Source: Planctomycetota bacterium
GTDB lineage: Bacteria; Planctomycetota; UBA8108; JACQVS01
Assembly: GCA_016209605.1 (NCBI GenBank)
Contig: JACQVS010000069.1
Span: forward strand, 1-42,641
Direction of reading: 5' to 3'
DNA: 42,641 nt
Below the pieces are notes generated by a model that did no database searches, was not told where the DNA came from, and was given only the letters and a program-made list of their open reading frames with translations. The translations under genes and the position numbers were made by a program. This document shows, in pieces, positions 17,371 to 25,978 of the stretch (within the stretch, counting starts at the first letter, position 1; each line of letters begins with the position of its first letter).

Positions 17371-19518
17371 TTACGGGCACACCAAGGCGCCTTGGCAATC
17401 CAAGGGGTCATCATCCGTGGGATCGGGCCCGCAGGCCAGCGGATCCAGATCCCCGGCAATGAAACCAAACGGCGGCGGCAGCGGCACCTGGCTGTTGATG
17501 AAGAGATAGGTCAGGATGACCACCGCATCGGTCTGGTCCACATCCCCATCATCGTTGGCATCGGCGGAATCGAGGCAGTGCGGCTTCTCCTGGCCCAGGA
17601 ACTTGTAGCTCAACAGGTGGATGGGATCGGAGATGTCCATCTTGCCATCGTTATTGGAATCGCCGCGCACGAACTCCGGCGGCGCGGTGAACATCCCCGA
17701 GAGCAGGGCGATCTGGTCCAGGGTGATGCTGCCATCGGTCCAGACCCTGAGGTTGTCGACCTTCGAGGCGTTGAAGGCCGTGGCGGAGTAGTCCAGCTTG
17801 ACCACTTCAGATCCATCCAGCGTCAGGCTGACCGTCTTGGCATTGGGGTCCAGGGCCAGCTCGAACTGGGAGTACAGGGTGCCGCCCTGCTGGACGCCGA
17901 TATTCTGGGCCCCTGTCTGGGTGGCGGCGCCATCGGTGATCGGGATCTTATTGGCGAAGCTGCCGCCGACGCCGACGATCGGCTTCGAGCCATCCCGGAT
18001 CTCCGCCCAGGCGACCGGCTGGTTGTTCCGGGTGAGGGCCATGACCGTGGTGATGTTCCCCGGGACGACGTTGAGATCCATCTCGCCGTAAATCTTGCCG
18101 TAATTGGCGTTCAGCGTGGGGACTCCGGTCACCGGGACTTGGGCCCAGGAATTGGCGAGGTCGACGCCGGGGGGAATCGTCAGGGCGAAATCCTGGCCGC
18201 AGCTTTCATCGCCGGCCGGCGGAGGGTCGCCGATGAAGTACCAGCAGTCGGTTGGGAAACTCCCCTCGGGGCTGGGGGCTGGCGTGCAGCCGAGCTGGAG
18301 GTAGCCCAGGTCATCGACGATGCCGGTGGAGCCGTTGACGCTTTTCCGGTTGAAGGTGTCGCGGCTCCAGACGCTCTTCAAGACCCCATCCTTCGGCACC
18401 AGGCTGATGGGCGGCGAGCGGGAGGGATCGTTGACGGTGTCCTCCCAGAGGATGTAAATGGCCGACCAGCGGTAAATGGCATCGGTCTCGACGAGACCAT
18501 CGGCGTTGACGGTGGGGGGATCGGTGTTCGGGACAATCCCCCACTTCAGCGCCGTGGTTACACACTGCGCATATTTATCGGGATTGTCGTTCCGGATATT
18601 CACCTTGAATTCCCCCTGCTCGATGATGACATGAGCGGGGGGGAGGCCAGAGTCCGTGCAGTTGTATTGATCGATATAGATCTCAAGCATGTCGTCATCA
18701 AGCTTGGGACCCAGGACATCGCGAACATAAGCGGCCATGTCCCCTGAGTACCAGCCGAAGAGGGGATCGAGATCGCCGTTTTTCAAGCTCGTGATGTCGG
18801 CCACCGGGATGAAGAACCCCTTGATGACGCCATCGTGTGTCCAGGCGAACCTCTTTTCAGGACGATCGATATTGATGTTTTGCTGCAGGCCGATCCCCTT
18901 CCGCCACTTCTGAACTTCATCGTAGTAGCCGGGATTGCGGACGGCATCTTTCCACTCGAAGTAGTACTTCGATCCGCCCAGGCCGCGCTGGTTGGCTTGA
19001 GCATTGTTGAACCAAAACCAGCTCGATTTGTCTTCCCAGCTTGAGGCCGAGTCATTGTGCTCGAAATCATCGCCGTAATCGGCCGGACCCGTAGAAGGAC
19101 CCAAATTATCGGCGTTGTGAAAATCTTTCCAGTCTTCCCCCTCGGCGATGACCCCATACTGAAATTCGCTGTTGGCGGAAAGGCTCCACTCGTCATCATC
19201 GCCGCGGCGAATGACCGTGAACCGATGGTCTGTATCGCCATCGCTATCGGAATCAAGCCAAGAGGCCGTCCATGTCCCGCCGCCGTTTCCATCGGCGGGA
19301 AGGACTTCATCATCGCCAGTATAAGGAAGCCCATCCTTGCCTACCCACTTGTCCGTAAATGTGTTCGCGCCGTCTCTGATGCCGCCTGAGGCCACTAGCC
19401 ATTTTTCATAAAAGGTCTGCCCGTTCAAGACTTGCATCGAGCCGGCAAGGATGACCGCCAGCGCCAGGCCCAGAAACAGCCGGGTTGTTGAGAGAAATTT
19501 AATAAAAGAACATCGCAT
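17371..19518 (-). CDS. Secreted protein with C-terminal dockerin-like calcium-loop repeats
   Basis: 715-aa exported protein. MRCSFIKFLSTTRLFLGLAL opens a signal peptide; AAGGAG precedes the ATG at 8 bases. The main body is acidic and rich in Asp, Asn, Trp and Gly (for example WLDSDSDGDTDHRF), without a family I recognise. Residues about 530-625 look like a beta-sandwich (LamG-like) segment. Residues about 630-690 hold two dockerin-type loops: FVRGDSNNDGKMDISDPIHL and DANDDGDVDQTDAVVILTYL, each with the D-x-N-x-D-G-x-x-D calcium pattern. The end is CGPDPTDDDPLDCQG. The same tail ends the partial gene at the right edge, so it is probably an anchoring or sorting module. It has its own promoter and terminator. 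Confidence 0.82.
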   Translation of the reverse strand: MRCSFIKFLSTTRLFLGLALAVILAGSMQVLNGQTFYEKWLVASGGIRDGANTFTDKWVGKDGLPYTGDDEVLPADGNGGGTWTASWLDSDSDGDTDHRFTVIRRGDDDEWSLSANSEFQYGVIAEGEDWKDFHNADNLGPSTGPADYGDDFEHNDSASSWEDKSSWFWFNNAQANQRGLGGSKYYFEWKDAVRNPGYYDEVQKWRKGIGLQQNINIDRPEKRFAWTHDGVIKGFFIPVADITSLKNGDLDPLFGWYSGDMAAYVRDVLGPKLDDDMLEIYIDQYNCTDSGLPPAHVIIEQGEFKVNIRNDNPDKYAQCVTTALKWGIVPNTDPPTVNADGLVETDAIYRWSAIYILWEDTVNDPSRSPPISLVPKDGVLKSVWSRDTFNRKSVNGSTGIVDDLGYLQLGCTPAPSPEGSFPTDCWYFIGDPPPAGDESCGQDFALTIPPGVDLANSWAQVPVTGVPTLNANYGKIYGEMDLNVVPGNITTVMALTRNNQPVAWAEIRDGSKPIVGVGGSFANKIPITDGAATQTGAQNIGVQQGGTLYSQFELALDPNAKTVSLTLDGSEVVKLDYSATAFNASKVDNLRVWTDGSITLDQIALLSGMFTAPPEFVRGDSNNDGKMDISDPIHLLSYKFLGQEKPHCLDSADANDDGDVDQTDAVVILTYLFINSQVPLPPPFGFIAGDLDPLACGPDPTDDDPLDCQGALVCP

Positions 19519-19654
19519 AAAGTGGCTCCTTTTCTTTAAAAAAAACCACTGAAGAAACGCCTCTAAAACCTTGAAATAATCAAAACCCAGGATCTGGTAA
19601 GCTAAAACCTCCTTTCCCTGTTTTTCGCAGACCCGATTCGCAATTTATTAATTA

Positions 19655-19683
19655 AGTTTATCTCTTGAGGATTGCGAGGTCAA
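19655..19683 (-). promoter_or_regulatory. Sigma-70-like promoter of the dockerin-tailed gene
   Basis: On the minus strand TTGACC (19683-19678) and TAAACT (19660-19655) are separated by 17 bases, near-consensus -35 and -10 boxes. The predicted start near 19648 leaves a leader of about 130 bases before the ATG at 19518. The region is AT-rich in a GC-rich genome. Confidence 0.65.
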
Positions 19684-19788
19684 ACAATTTTTCAAGTACA
19701 CCCTTCGTGCCGTTTCAGCAAAATGTACTCGATCAGCCAAAGCAATATCAAGAGACCAAAGTCACGAACATAGAGCGCCGGCTCTAAT

Positions 19789-19944
19789 TCAGAAAGCGAC
19801 AATCCAATGGCGCCTGGCCGACCAGGCGGCTTCGATCAGCCGCAACAAGAGCTGCGGGCTCAAGCCGAACGGCTCCGGCTGGACCACTCCCGGAAAGAAA
19901 GCGTGACCCAGCTCATCGCAATCCAGATCGAAGACGCGCCGCAT
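19789..19944 (-). pseudogene. Possible arginase/formimidoylglutamase-like C-terminal fragment
   Basis: A short frame (51 aa from ATG 19944, open somewhat further upstream) reads FDLDCDELGHAFFPG and then QPEPFGLSPQLLLRLIEAA. This resembles the FDxD ... AFxPG-x3-P-x-GLS segment of the arginase/agmatinase/HutG fold, where the Asp residues bind manganese. Only this C-terminal bit is recognisable; upstream sequence to about 20040 shows no matching domain, and nothing follows. I read it as a decayed fragment, with modest confidence. The remainder of 19519-20095 holds the dockerin gene leader and no other gene I can support. Confidence 0.35.
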
Positions 19945-20095
19945 CCCGGCTTGCGTCGCGGAGAAAGTCCAGCACCGGATTGCGGATTGATGTCGCCTCT
20001 GTCGCCGAAAGCGCTCTTTAAAAATAACGCTCTCAGCTAATACAGCCCATTATTTTATTTTCCACCAAAATTAATCGAAAGGGAAGGAAATTCTA

Positions 20096-21901
20096 CTATT
20101 CCAGTTGCAATCCTTTTCCCTCCCTTAAAACCGCTGATTTGTTCAAAGGCACGGTTTTCCAGCATTCCTTCTTGCCCGACGGCCAGTAAACCGTGGCCGA
20201 TTCGATGTATTTCGCCTGGCCCACCCCGAAATGGAGGCGTTGGTCGTTGGCGCTGCAGTAGCTCCCATCGGTTCCAACCCGCTGCCAGAGCTCAAGGCCT
20301 CCGGGAAGCTTGAGCAAGACGTGGGCCCCAAGGGCATCCCGGTTTGAAGTTGTTCCAACCAAGAAGAACCGGACCCAATTTTTGCGGTTGCCGATGTTAT
20401 TCAACAGCAGGCGCAGCGGGCCATGATTGTTCGAGACCAGGATATCGAGGTCGCCATCATTGTCAACATCGCCAAAAGCCGCCCCTCGCCCCGTTTGCAG
20501 TTCCGTCACCCCAGCGCCTGCCCAGGGCGTGGTTTCGAAATAAAGTCCGCCCTGGTTGTGATAGAGCTGATCCGGCTGGTGGAACGGATAGGGATTCTGA
20601 ATTTGGTTGGCCAGCTTTCGCACGGCTCCATTGGCGACAAACAGGTCCAGCCAGCCGTCGTTGTCGTAGTCGAACCACAAGGTCCCGAATCCGGTGTTTG
20701 GCAGGCTGGGCGTTGCCAGGCCGGTTTGAAAAGAAGCATCCTCGAATAGACCCTTGCCTAGGTTCCTGTAGAGGGTGTTTTTTTCGCCTTGCTCGTTGGT
20801 GACGAAAATATCTTCATCGCCGTCGCGGTCAAAGTCAGCGGCGGTGACGCCCATGCAAGCTTCGGTTTGGCCGTCGTTATTGACCGCTACTCCGGCGAAA
20901 AGCGCCTTCTCCTCAAAAGCGCCCTTCTTCTGGTTGATCCAGAGCTGGTTTGGAGTGGCATCGTTGGCAACAAAGATATCCATCCAGCCATCGCCGTTAA
21001 AATCAGCGCCGATGACGCCCAAGCTGTAATAGGACTTGCCGGTCGCCAGTCCGGCCTCGCGGGTGGCGTCGGTGAAAGTCCCATTGCGGTTGTTCCGAAA
21101 GAGGCGGTTGGAAGACGGTTCGTAACTTTTTGGACCGCAATAATCTTTTTGCCCTCCTAGACGCGTGCACTCGCGGTTGGCCGCGGTTGAGAAATCGACA
21201 TAATTGGTTACAAAGAGATCCAAGTAACCATCGCGATTGTAATCCAAAAAGGCGGCGCTGGCGCTGAAGCGGGGATCATCGACTCCCGCTTGCCGGCTGA
21301 CCTCGGAAAAAGTGCCATTTCCGTTATTGTGATAGAGGACATTGGGTCCGAAGTTGGTAACATACAAATCGGGATAACCATCGTTATCGTAGTCTCCGAC
21401 GGCACACCCCATGCCATAAGCAGGATCTCCAACCCCAGCCTCAGTGGTGATGTCCGTGAAGGAGAGTTTTCCGCTCACGCCATTTTTCTGGATGAGATCG
21501 TTGCGAAAAAGTTTGTTCCGGGGAGGGCGTTCACGGGGAGGGAAGGTGGATTGTTCTATCGATTTACCCTCTCCCAGCAAGGCGCCCTGAACGACATAGA
21601 TGTCCAGGTCTTCATCCCGGTCATAATCGATGAACGCGCAACCCGAGCCCATGATTTCCGGCAGGTAATATTCACCCGTGGCGCCGGTGTAGTGGATAAA
21701 GTCCAAACCAACCGCGGAGGCAATTTCGGAGAATACCGGCTCCCGGGATGGTTGAGCCGCCGGGTTGGCGGAATCCGGGGAGGGCCTGCTTTTATAGATT
21801 GACCAAGTGATCAAACCGGCAATCAGCAGGACTAAAAGAATGGCGAGCAAGCGAGAGGAGGAATTGCCGGTCCTCTTCCCGTTCGCGTTATGGTTCCTCA
21901 T
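20096..21901 (-). CDS. CRTAC1-like FG-GAP/VCBS repeat protein with ASPIC/UnbV domain
   Basis: 601-aa membrane-anchored or secreted protein from ATG 21901 (MRNHNANGK), which overlaps the upstream TPR gene by 14 bases; the frame's longer extension runs inside that gene. A hydrophobic helix (LLAILLVLLIAGLITWSIYK) follows. Residues about 55-490 are FG-GAP/VCBS beta-propeller blades with repeated calcium-loop motifs: DYDRDEDLDIYVV, DYDNDGYPDLYVTN, DYNRDGYLDLFVTN, DFNGDGWMDIFVAN, DFDRDGDEDIFVTN and DYDNDGWLDLFVAN. The C-terminal ASPIC/UnbV domain (about 515-600) includes NRDALGAHVLLKLPGG and ATVYWPSGKKE. Pairing with a TPR protein is a pattern I associate with Acidobacteriota and Planctomycetes; function is not established. 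Confidence 0.9.
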   Translation of the reverse strand: MRNHNANGKRTGNSSSRLLAILLVLLIAGLITWSIYKSRPSPDSANPAAQPSREPVFSEIASAVGLDFIHYTGATGEYYLPEIMGSGCAFIDYDRDEDLDIYVVQGALLGEGKSIEQSTFPPRERPPRNKLFRNDLIQKNGVSGKLSFTDITTEAGVGDPAYGMGCAVGDYDNDGYPDLYVTNFGPNVLYHNNGNGTFSEVSRQAGVDDPRFSASAAFLDYNRDGYLDLFVTNYVDFSTAANRECTRLGGQKDYCGPKSYEPSSNRLFRNNRNGTFTDATREAGLATGKSYYSLGVIGADFNGDGWMDIFVANDATPNQLWINQKKGAFEEKALFAGVAVNNDGQTEACMGVTAADFDRDGDEDIFVTNEQGEKNTLYRNLGKGLFEDASFQTGLATPSLPNTGFGTLWFDYDNDGWLDLFVANGAVRKLANQIQNPYPFHQPDQLYHNQGGLYFETTPWAGAGVTELQTGRGAAFGDVDNDGDLDILVSNNHGPLRLLLNNIGNRKNWVRFFLVGTTSNRDALGAHVLLKLPGGLELWQRVGTDGSYCSANDQRLHFGVGQAKYIESATVYWPSGKKECWKTVPLNKSAVLREGKGLQLE

Positions 21902-23648
21902 AGAAGGGTCTTCGGTCTTTAAAGAGGCTGAGCCGCCTGCTGAGACGTTCTGCAAAGTCCCGTTGCTGGCGCTCATTTGCAAGCCGAAGTGCAGTTTCGG
22001 CGGTTCGACAGGCTTCCTCAAAGCGGCCGGAAGCCGCATAAGCCACCGCCAGAGTGTCGAGTGCCACTGGATCCGTGCTGGCGACCGAACTGCAAATAGG
22101 TTCCATGAGACGGACGGCTTCTTCTGGTTTTCGAAGCTTCTCATTTCGGCAAGTTGCAAGGATCCAGGCAAGGGCGACGGCGGTACGCCAATCCTCCCTG
22201 ACTTCCTGGATTCCTTTCCGGAGTGAATATATGGCCGCGGCGTCGAGCCGCTGCTCTTTCAGAAAAGCAGACAACTTGCGGTAAGCGAGGCCGCCTTTTT
22301 GCCTCCGGACCGCCGTTTCACTCGTGGCCTGGTTTTCTTGTTGGAGCTGGAATTGCTCCAAGAGTTCTTTCTGGGAATCGCCATCTTCAGGATTGATTTT
22401 CAAAGCCTCGATGAAGTGAGCCATGGCGTTTTCCGCTTGACCTTGCCTTATCAACAGCCGGCCCAGTTTGAAGTGGGCTTCTACAGCGGAGGGCCGGACC
22501 TTGACCGCGTTTTGAAAGTTTTCAACGGCGCTTCCCAAATCACCGGTCCTCTCAAAGACCAGGCCAAGGTTGAAATAGCCGTTGTAATAACCTGGATCAA
22601 GGGCAAGCGCTTTTTTGAAAGGTTCGATGGCCTCCTGGTTACGGCTCATCTGGAGAAAACAAAGGCCGAGGTTGTTGTTGGCATCCAGGTAATAAGGGCG
22701 GCGGCGAAGGAACCTTTGATAATAGGAAATGGCCTCGAGAGGCTGGTTCAAGGTTTGCCAGGCCAAGGCGATATTGTACTCCGCGAGGGCCAAGTCAGGA
22801 TTGAGCTTCAGAGCTTCCCGATAAAAACGAATTGCTTCAGAGTACTCTCCTTTTTTGAATAGCCGGTTCGCGTTTCTGAAGACATGGTCAGAATCGTTGC
22901 GTAGGGTTTGTATCTCCTCTAAAAGAGGATCAGGAGGTGGATAACTGCCTTCGGATTTGGAATATCTTGAAAAATAAAGCGCCGCTTTTTCTTCTTCGCC
23001 TTTTTGCCGGTAAGCCATAGCCAGGGAATAACTGGCTTGACGGAAATCTGGAGCCAGCTCAAGGGCTTTGTGGAATCGCTGGATGGCGTTATCAAGATCG
23101 CCTTTCTTGAGAAACACCTGGCCGAGGCCGAGCCAGACGTGGGGGGAATGCGGGGAGATTTTTTGAGCCTGCTCAAACCAATCTAGGGCCTTTTCCGCAT
23201 TGTTCATCCGAAGAAAAATTTCTCCGAGGAGGAGAAGAGCAGGCGAATAATCTGCCTTGCAACGGGTGCTTCGCTCCAAGGACTGGATGGCCTGTGCATC
23301 TTGGCCGCTTTCTGCTTGCACGCGCCCGGAATAGTACCACCAGCGAAAGTCTGCGGGATTAAGGAGGGCGGCGCGGCGGTAGCAAATCAGAGCTTGTTCA
23401 GGCCAGTTATAGGCGTGGAGAAGCATGGCTAACTTGCCGTTGGCATCGGCATGATCTGGCTGCCGGCCTAGATCCCCCTTGGCCGCTTCAATTTGCTCCC
23501 GGACCAGGGGCTCAAAGGAGGAAAGGTCAATCTCAGGGATTGGAGGTAGAGCGATGGTGGCCGGATCTTTCTCCGAGGCTTTCCAGCAGCTGGTTATTAA
23601 GGTCAAGAGTAGACCAGGAAAAATGACGAAACAGGATTGGCGAATCAT
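21888..23648 (-). CDS. TPR-repeat lipoprotein
   Basis: 586 aa. The N-terminus (MIRQSCFVIFPGLLLTLITSC) is a lipoprotein signal, with LITSC as lipobox and Cys21 the likely lipidated residue. Residues about 55-450 consist of about a dozen tetratricopeptide repeats, for example ALDWFEQAQKISPHSPHVWL, AIQRFHKALELAPDFRQASY and AIEPFKKALALDPGYYNGYF. TPR superhelices bind partner proteins. The gene overlaps the downstream CRTAC1-like gene by 14 bases, so the two are co-translated and may form one envelope complex (inference). The C-terminal part has further degenerate repeats (LDTLAVAYAASGRFEEACRT). Confidence 0.9.
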   Translation of the reverse strand: MIRQSCFVIFPGLLLTLITSCWKASEKDPATIALPPIPEIDLSSFEPLVREQIEAAKGDLGRQPDHADANGKLAMLLHAYNWPEQALICYRRAALLNPADFRWWYYSGRVQAESGQDAQAIQSLERSTRCKADYSPALLLLGEIFLRMNNAEKALDWFEQAQKISPHSPHVWLGLGQVFLKKGDLDNAIQRFHKALELAPDFRQASYSLAMAYRQKGEEEKAALYFSRYSKSEGSYPPPDPLLEEIQTLRNDSDHVFRNANRLFKKGEYSEAIRFYREALKLNPDLALAEYNIALAWQTLNQPLEAISYYQRFLRRRPYYLDANNNLGLCFLQMSRNQEAIEPFKKALALDPGYYNGYFNLGLVFERTGDLGSAVENFQNAVKVRPSAVEAHFKLGRLLIRQGQAENAMAHFIEALKINPEDGDSQKELLEQFQLQQENQATSETAVRRQKGGLAYRKLSAFLKEQRLDAAAIYSLRKGIQEVREDWRTAVALAWILATCRNEKLRKPEEAVRLMEPICSSVASTDPVALDTLAVAYAASGRFEEACRTAETALRLANERQQRDFAERLSRRLSLFKDRRPFYEEP

Positions 23649-23700
23649 AAAGGAGCTTGTTTCTGAGGTTTTAATCCATTGTAAAATAGCTCATCGTAAT

Positions 23701-25146
23701 CTAGCTCATCTGGCTCAAAAACAGATCGCGCATTTGGCTCAAAGCCGGCGACAAAGCGACCGGATAACAGGTGGGGTTGTGGAAGCGCCGGTAGCATTCC
23801 GGGACCTGTTCAATTTTTTTCCGCACGCTTTCCCTGATTTCAACCAATGGCCGGCGTGGCTCGAGCCGTTTGCCATGGCGGAGCAAGGTTTTTAAAAGGG
23901 GGATCCAATTGCCGCCGGAAATGCCCTCCGGCCGCGGCCAGGACTCGGGGCGGTCCTCGCCGGCCCCCAGGGTGGAGGGGCTCTCTGCCAGGGCGATCAG
24001 GTCGCCGCGGCAGAGGCCGGCCGCATCGATCCAGCGGTAAACCTCCTTGAGGCCGGGGAGGGTGGCCTTGGCGCGGTCATCGGTGCGCTTGAGCCGCGGC
24101 TCGAAGAGGGCCTCGAGAAGCCCGGCGGACGGCTTGATCACCGCGGAGAGCTTGTAGGCGGCGTTGAGCGCCGGATCGCCCGCGCCGACCACGAGGCGCG
24201 TCCCCACCCCGAAGGCGTCGATGGGCGCCCCCGCTCGAACGAGCCTCTCCACTTGAAATTCGTCCAGGTCTCCGGAGGCGAGGATCTTCACGCCGGCGAA
24301 GCCGGCGCCGTCGAGCCGGCGGCGGGATTCGTGGGCCAGCTCGAGGAAGTCGCCGGAGTCGAGGCGGATGCCCAGGAGCTCATGGCCTCCGGCGCGCATT
24401 TCCCGGGCGACCTCGAGGGCGTTTGGCAAGCCGCTTTTCAGGGTGTCGAAGGTGTCGACCAGGAAAATGGAGGATCGGGGGTACGTTCTCGCGTAAGCGC
24501 GGAAGGCCTCCGTTTCCGAAGGGAAGGCCAGGACCCAGCTGTGGGCCATGGTGCCGCGCACCGGGATGCCGAAGCGCTTGCCGGCCTCGAGGTTCGAGGT
24601 CGAGGCGCAGCCTCCCAGGAAGGCGTAGTAGCTGGCGGCGAGCGCGCCGTTGGGGCCTTGAGCCCGGCGGCAGCCGAACTCGATCAACTCCTTCCCGGAC
24701 GCCGCCAGGGACAGCCGCGCGGCCTTGGTGGCGATGAGGGAGGCGAAGCCGATGGTGTTCAGGAGCAGGGTCTCGACGAGCTGGGCCTCGAGCAGGGGGG
24801 CGGTGACGCGGAGGAACGGCTCGCCGGGGAAGATGGGCGTCCCCTCGGGAGCCGCGGCCGCGCTGCCTCGGAAGCGGAAGTTTTCAAGCCGCTCGAGCAG
24901 CTCGGGGGAGAAGAGCCGGAGGGACCGCAGGTAGTCGAGGTCCTCAGGGGAGAATTTCAGGGTTTCGAGAAGGTCGAGGGCTTCCTCGATGCCCGCGGCA
25001 ATGGCGAAGGCCCCGCCAAAGGGAGCGCGGCGGAAGAAGAGGTCGAAGACCGCCAGGCGGTCCGCCAGGCCGCTCCGCAGGTACCCCTCCGCCATGGTGA
25101 ACTGGTAGAGGTCGTTGAGCAGCGGTGGGGGGGCGAGGGCGCTCAT
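23701..25146 (-). CDS. pncB: Nicotinate phosphoribosyltransferase
   Basis: 481-aa cytosolic enzyme of NAD salvage: nicotinate + PRPP (with ATP) to nicotinate mononucleotide. LLNDLYQFTMAEGYLRSG is the family N-terminus. FGCRRAQGPNGALAASYYAF holds conserved substrate-binding residues, GTMAHSWVLAFPSE contains the His that is phosphorylated in the family, and LLGIRLDSGDFLELAHESRR and ILASGDLDEFQVERL follow in order. Length is usual for the bacterial pncB group. It begins 46 bases after the 3' end of tRNA-Sec, so readthrough from the tRNA promoter is possible. No ribosome-site match is obvious before the ATG. Confidence 0.92.
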   Translation of the reverse strand: MSALAPPPLLNDLYQFTMAEGYLRSGLADRLAVFDLFFRRAPFGGAFAIAAGIEEALDLLETLKFSPEDLDYLRSLRLFSPELLERLENFRFRGSAAAAPEGTPIFPGEPFLRVTAPLLEAQLVETLLLNTIGFASLIATKAARLSLAASGKELIEFGCRRAQGPNGALAASYYAFLGGCASTSNLEAGKRFGIPVRGTMAHSWVLAFPSETEAFRAYARTYPRSSIFLVDTFDTLKSGLPNALEVAREMRAGGHELLGIRLDSGDFLELAHESRRRLDGAGFAGVKILASGDLDEFQVERLVRAGAPIDAFGVGTRLVVGAGDPALNAAYKLSAVIKPSAGLLEALFEPRLKRTDDRAKATLPGLKEVYRWIDAAGLCRGDLIALAESPSTLGAGEDRPESWPRPEGISGGNWIPLLKTLLRHGKRLEPRRPLVEIRESVRKKIEQVPECYRRFHNPTCYPVALSPALSQMRDLFLSQMS

Positions 25147-25166
25147 TTTAAAATTTTATAAGCCGT

Positions 25167-25192
25167 TCTTGAATCAAAGTCTTGAATCAAAG
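25167..25192. repeat. 13-bp tandem direct repeat touching tRNA-Sec 3' end
   Basis: TCTTGAATCAAAG occurs at 25167-25179 and again, exactly, at 25180-25192. The second copy abuts the reverse-complemented CCA of tRNA-Sec at 25193. Such a short exact tandem could be slippage or a scar of insertion next to the tRNA. Confidence 0.75.
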
Positions 25193-25290
25193 TGGCGGGA
25201 GTGCATGGGAATCGAACCCACCTGCCGTGTTGTTCGCACGGCACCATGGATTTGAAGTCCAGGAAGCCCACCAGGTGCTTTTTCACTCCC
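25193..25290 (-). tRNA. selC: tRNA-Sec (anticodon UCA)
   Basis: 98 bases including an encoded CCA. On the minus strand it has an 8-base acceptor arm (GGGAGTGA with GCACTCCC, last pair mismatched), a long D stem (AAGCAC/GGGCTT), anticodon loop CTTCAAA with TCA at 25255-25253, a long variable arm with a stem (GCCGTG/CACGGC), and T arm GTGGG-TTCGATT-CCCAT, then discriminator G. The long acceptor and variable arms and the UCA anticodon identify the UGA-decoding selenocysteine tRNA. The stretch TGGACTTCAAATCCA matches the anticodon arm of E. coli SelC as I recall it. SelA, SelD and two UGA-containing genes lie on the same strand within 8 kb. Confidence 0.96.
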
Positions 25291-25327
25291 GCCGAGTTAA
25301 GTATTTTCAAATGAACAACTTAATTTT

Positions 25328-25753
25328 TTAAGCAGTTTTCTCATTGGAAATATATGGATCGTTGCGCCGGTCGATGTCCTTGAACTGTCCACGAACATCT
25401 GTTCGCCCTCCTTCCCGCGGGAGCCGGGCCTCATCGACATCCACGGCACGGAGGAGTGCGAAGGCGGCGCGGATCGGCTTCAGGCGGTAGGGAAGGGTGG
25501 AGAGCGACTTACGGCCGTTCACCTGGTAATCCTGCTCGAGGCCGTCGAGAAGGGCAGAAAAAGGGATGCGCTCTTCCTTCGGTCCGATGAAGCGGCGGCC
25601 GTGGATCTCCCCGAGCCGGCGCTTGAGGAAGCGCTCGGCAGCCTTCTTGTCCGTTGATTCCGCTGACTCGCGGATCTCGCGGCCTTGATGGAAGTAGGCG
25701 ATCCACCTGAAAGCGGAGGTCTGTCGCTGAAAGATGGGGCCCATTCTTCTCAT
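25328..25753 (-). pseudogene. Truncated phage-type integrase (N-terminal part)
   Basis: 141 aa resembling the N-terminal arm and SAM-like core-binding domain of tyrosine recombinases: FRWIAYFHQGREIRESAEST followed by KKAAERFLKRRLGEIHGRRF and ALLDGLEQDYQVNGRKSLST. The catalytic domain with the Arg-His-Arg-Tyr set is absent: after residue 120 the sequence becomes unrelated and stops 37 bases from tRNA-Sec. It overlaps the RHH gene by 4 bases (ATGA). It is probably left over from an element that entered beside tRNA-Sec and lost its recombinase end. Identification rests on general pattern, not a clear catalytic motif. Confidence 0.55.
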
Positions 25754-25932
25754 GATACGGTTCCTTTCTTAGGGCGTGGGCGGAGATACTCCTCGAGAGC
25801 GGCAATGACAACCGAGCGGAAGTCGATCCGGTCGTCGAGGGCGCGGACCTTCGCGGCGCGCCAGAGTTTTTCCGGCAATTCGATTGTAGTTTTAACGTTC
25901 CGGTCTTCTTCGGCAGCTACCTTGGCTTTCAT
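25750..25932 (-). CDS. Ribbon-helix-helix (CopG-like) DNA-binding protein
   Basis: 60 aa from ATG 25932 (MKAKVAAEE); a longer in-frame start at 26019 is less likely. NVKTTIELPEKLWRAAKVRA is the beta strand and first helix of a ribbon-helix-helix fold, and DDRIDFRSVVIAALEEYLRP is the second helix. Such proteins act as antitoxins or element repressors. It is translationally coupled (ATGA) to the integrase fragment, so it may have regulated the element. Confidence 0.65.
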   Translation of the reverse strand: MKAKVAAEEDRNVKTTIELPEKLWRAAKVRALDDRIDFRSVVIAALEEYLRPRPKKGTVS

Positions 25933-25978
25933 GTCGCTGCAGTAGAACCGCAAAACCGTATAACCGTCAAGAGGATTT

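Noticed and set aside
25193..25753. Classical integration into the 3' end of tRNA-Sec by the adjacent integrase
   Set aside because: The integrase fragment lies at the tRNA's 5' side, and no duplicate of the tRNA 3' end was found at the far side of the element, so the usual attachment layout is not shown.
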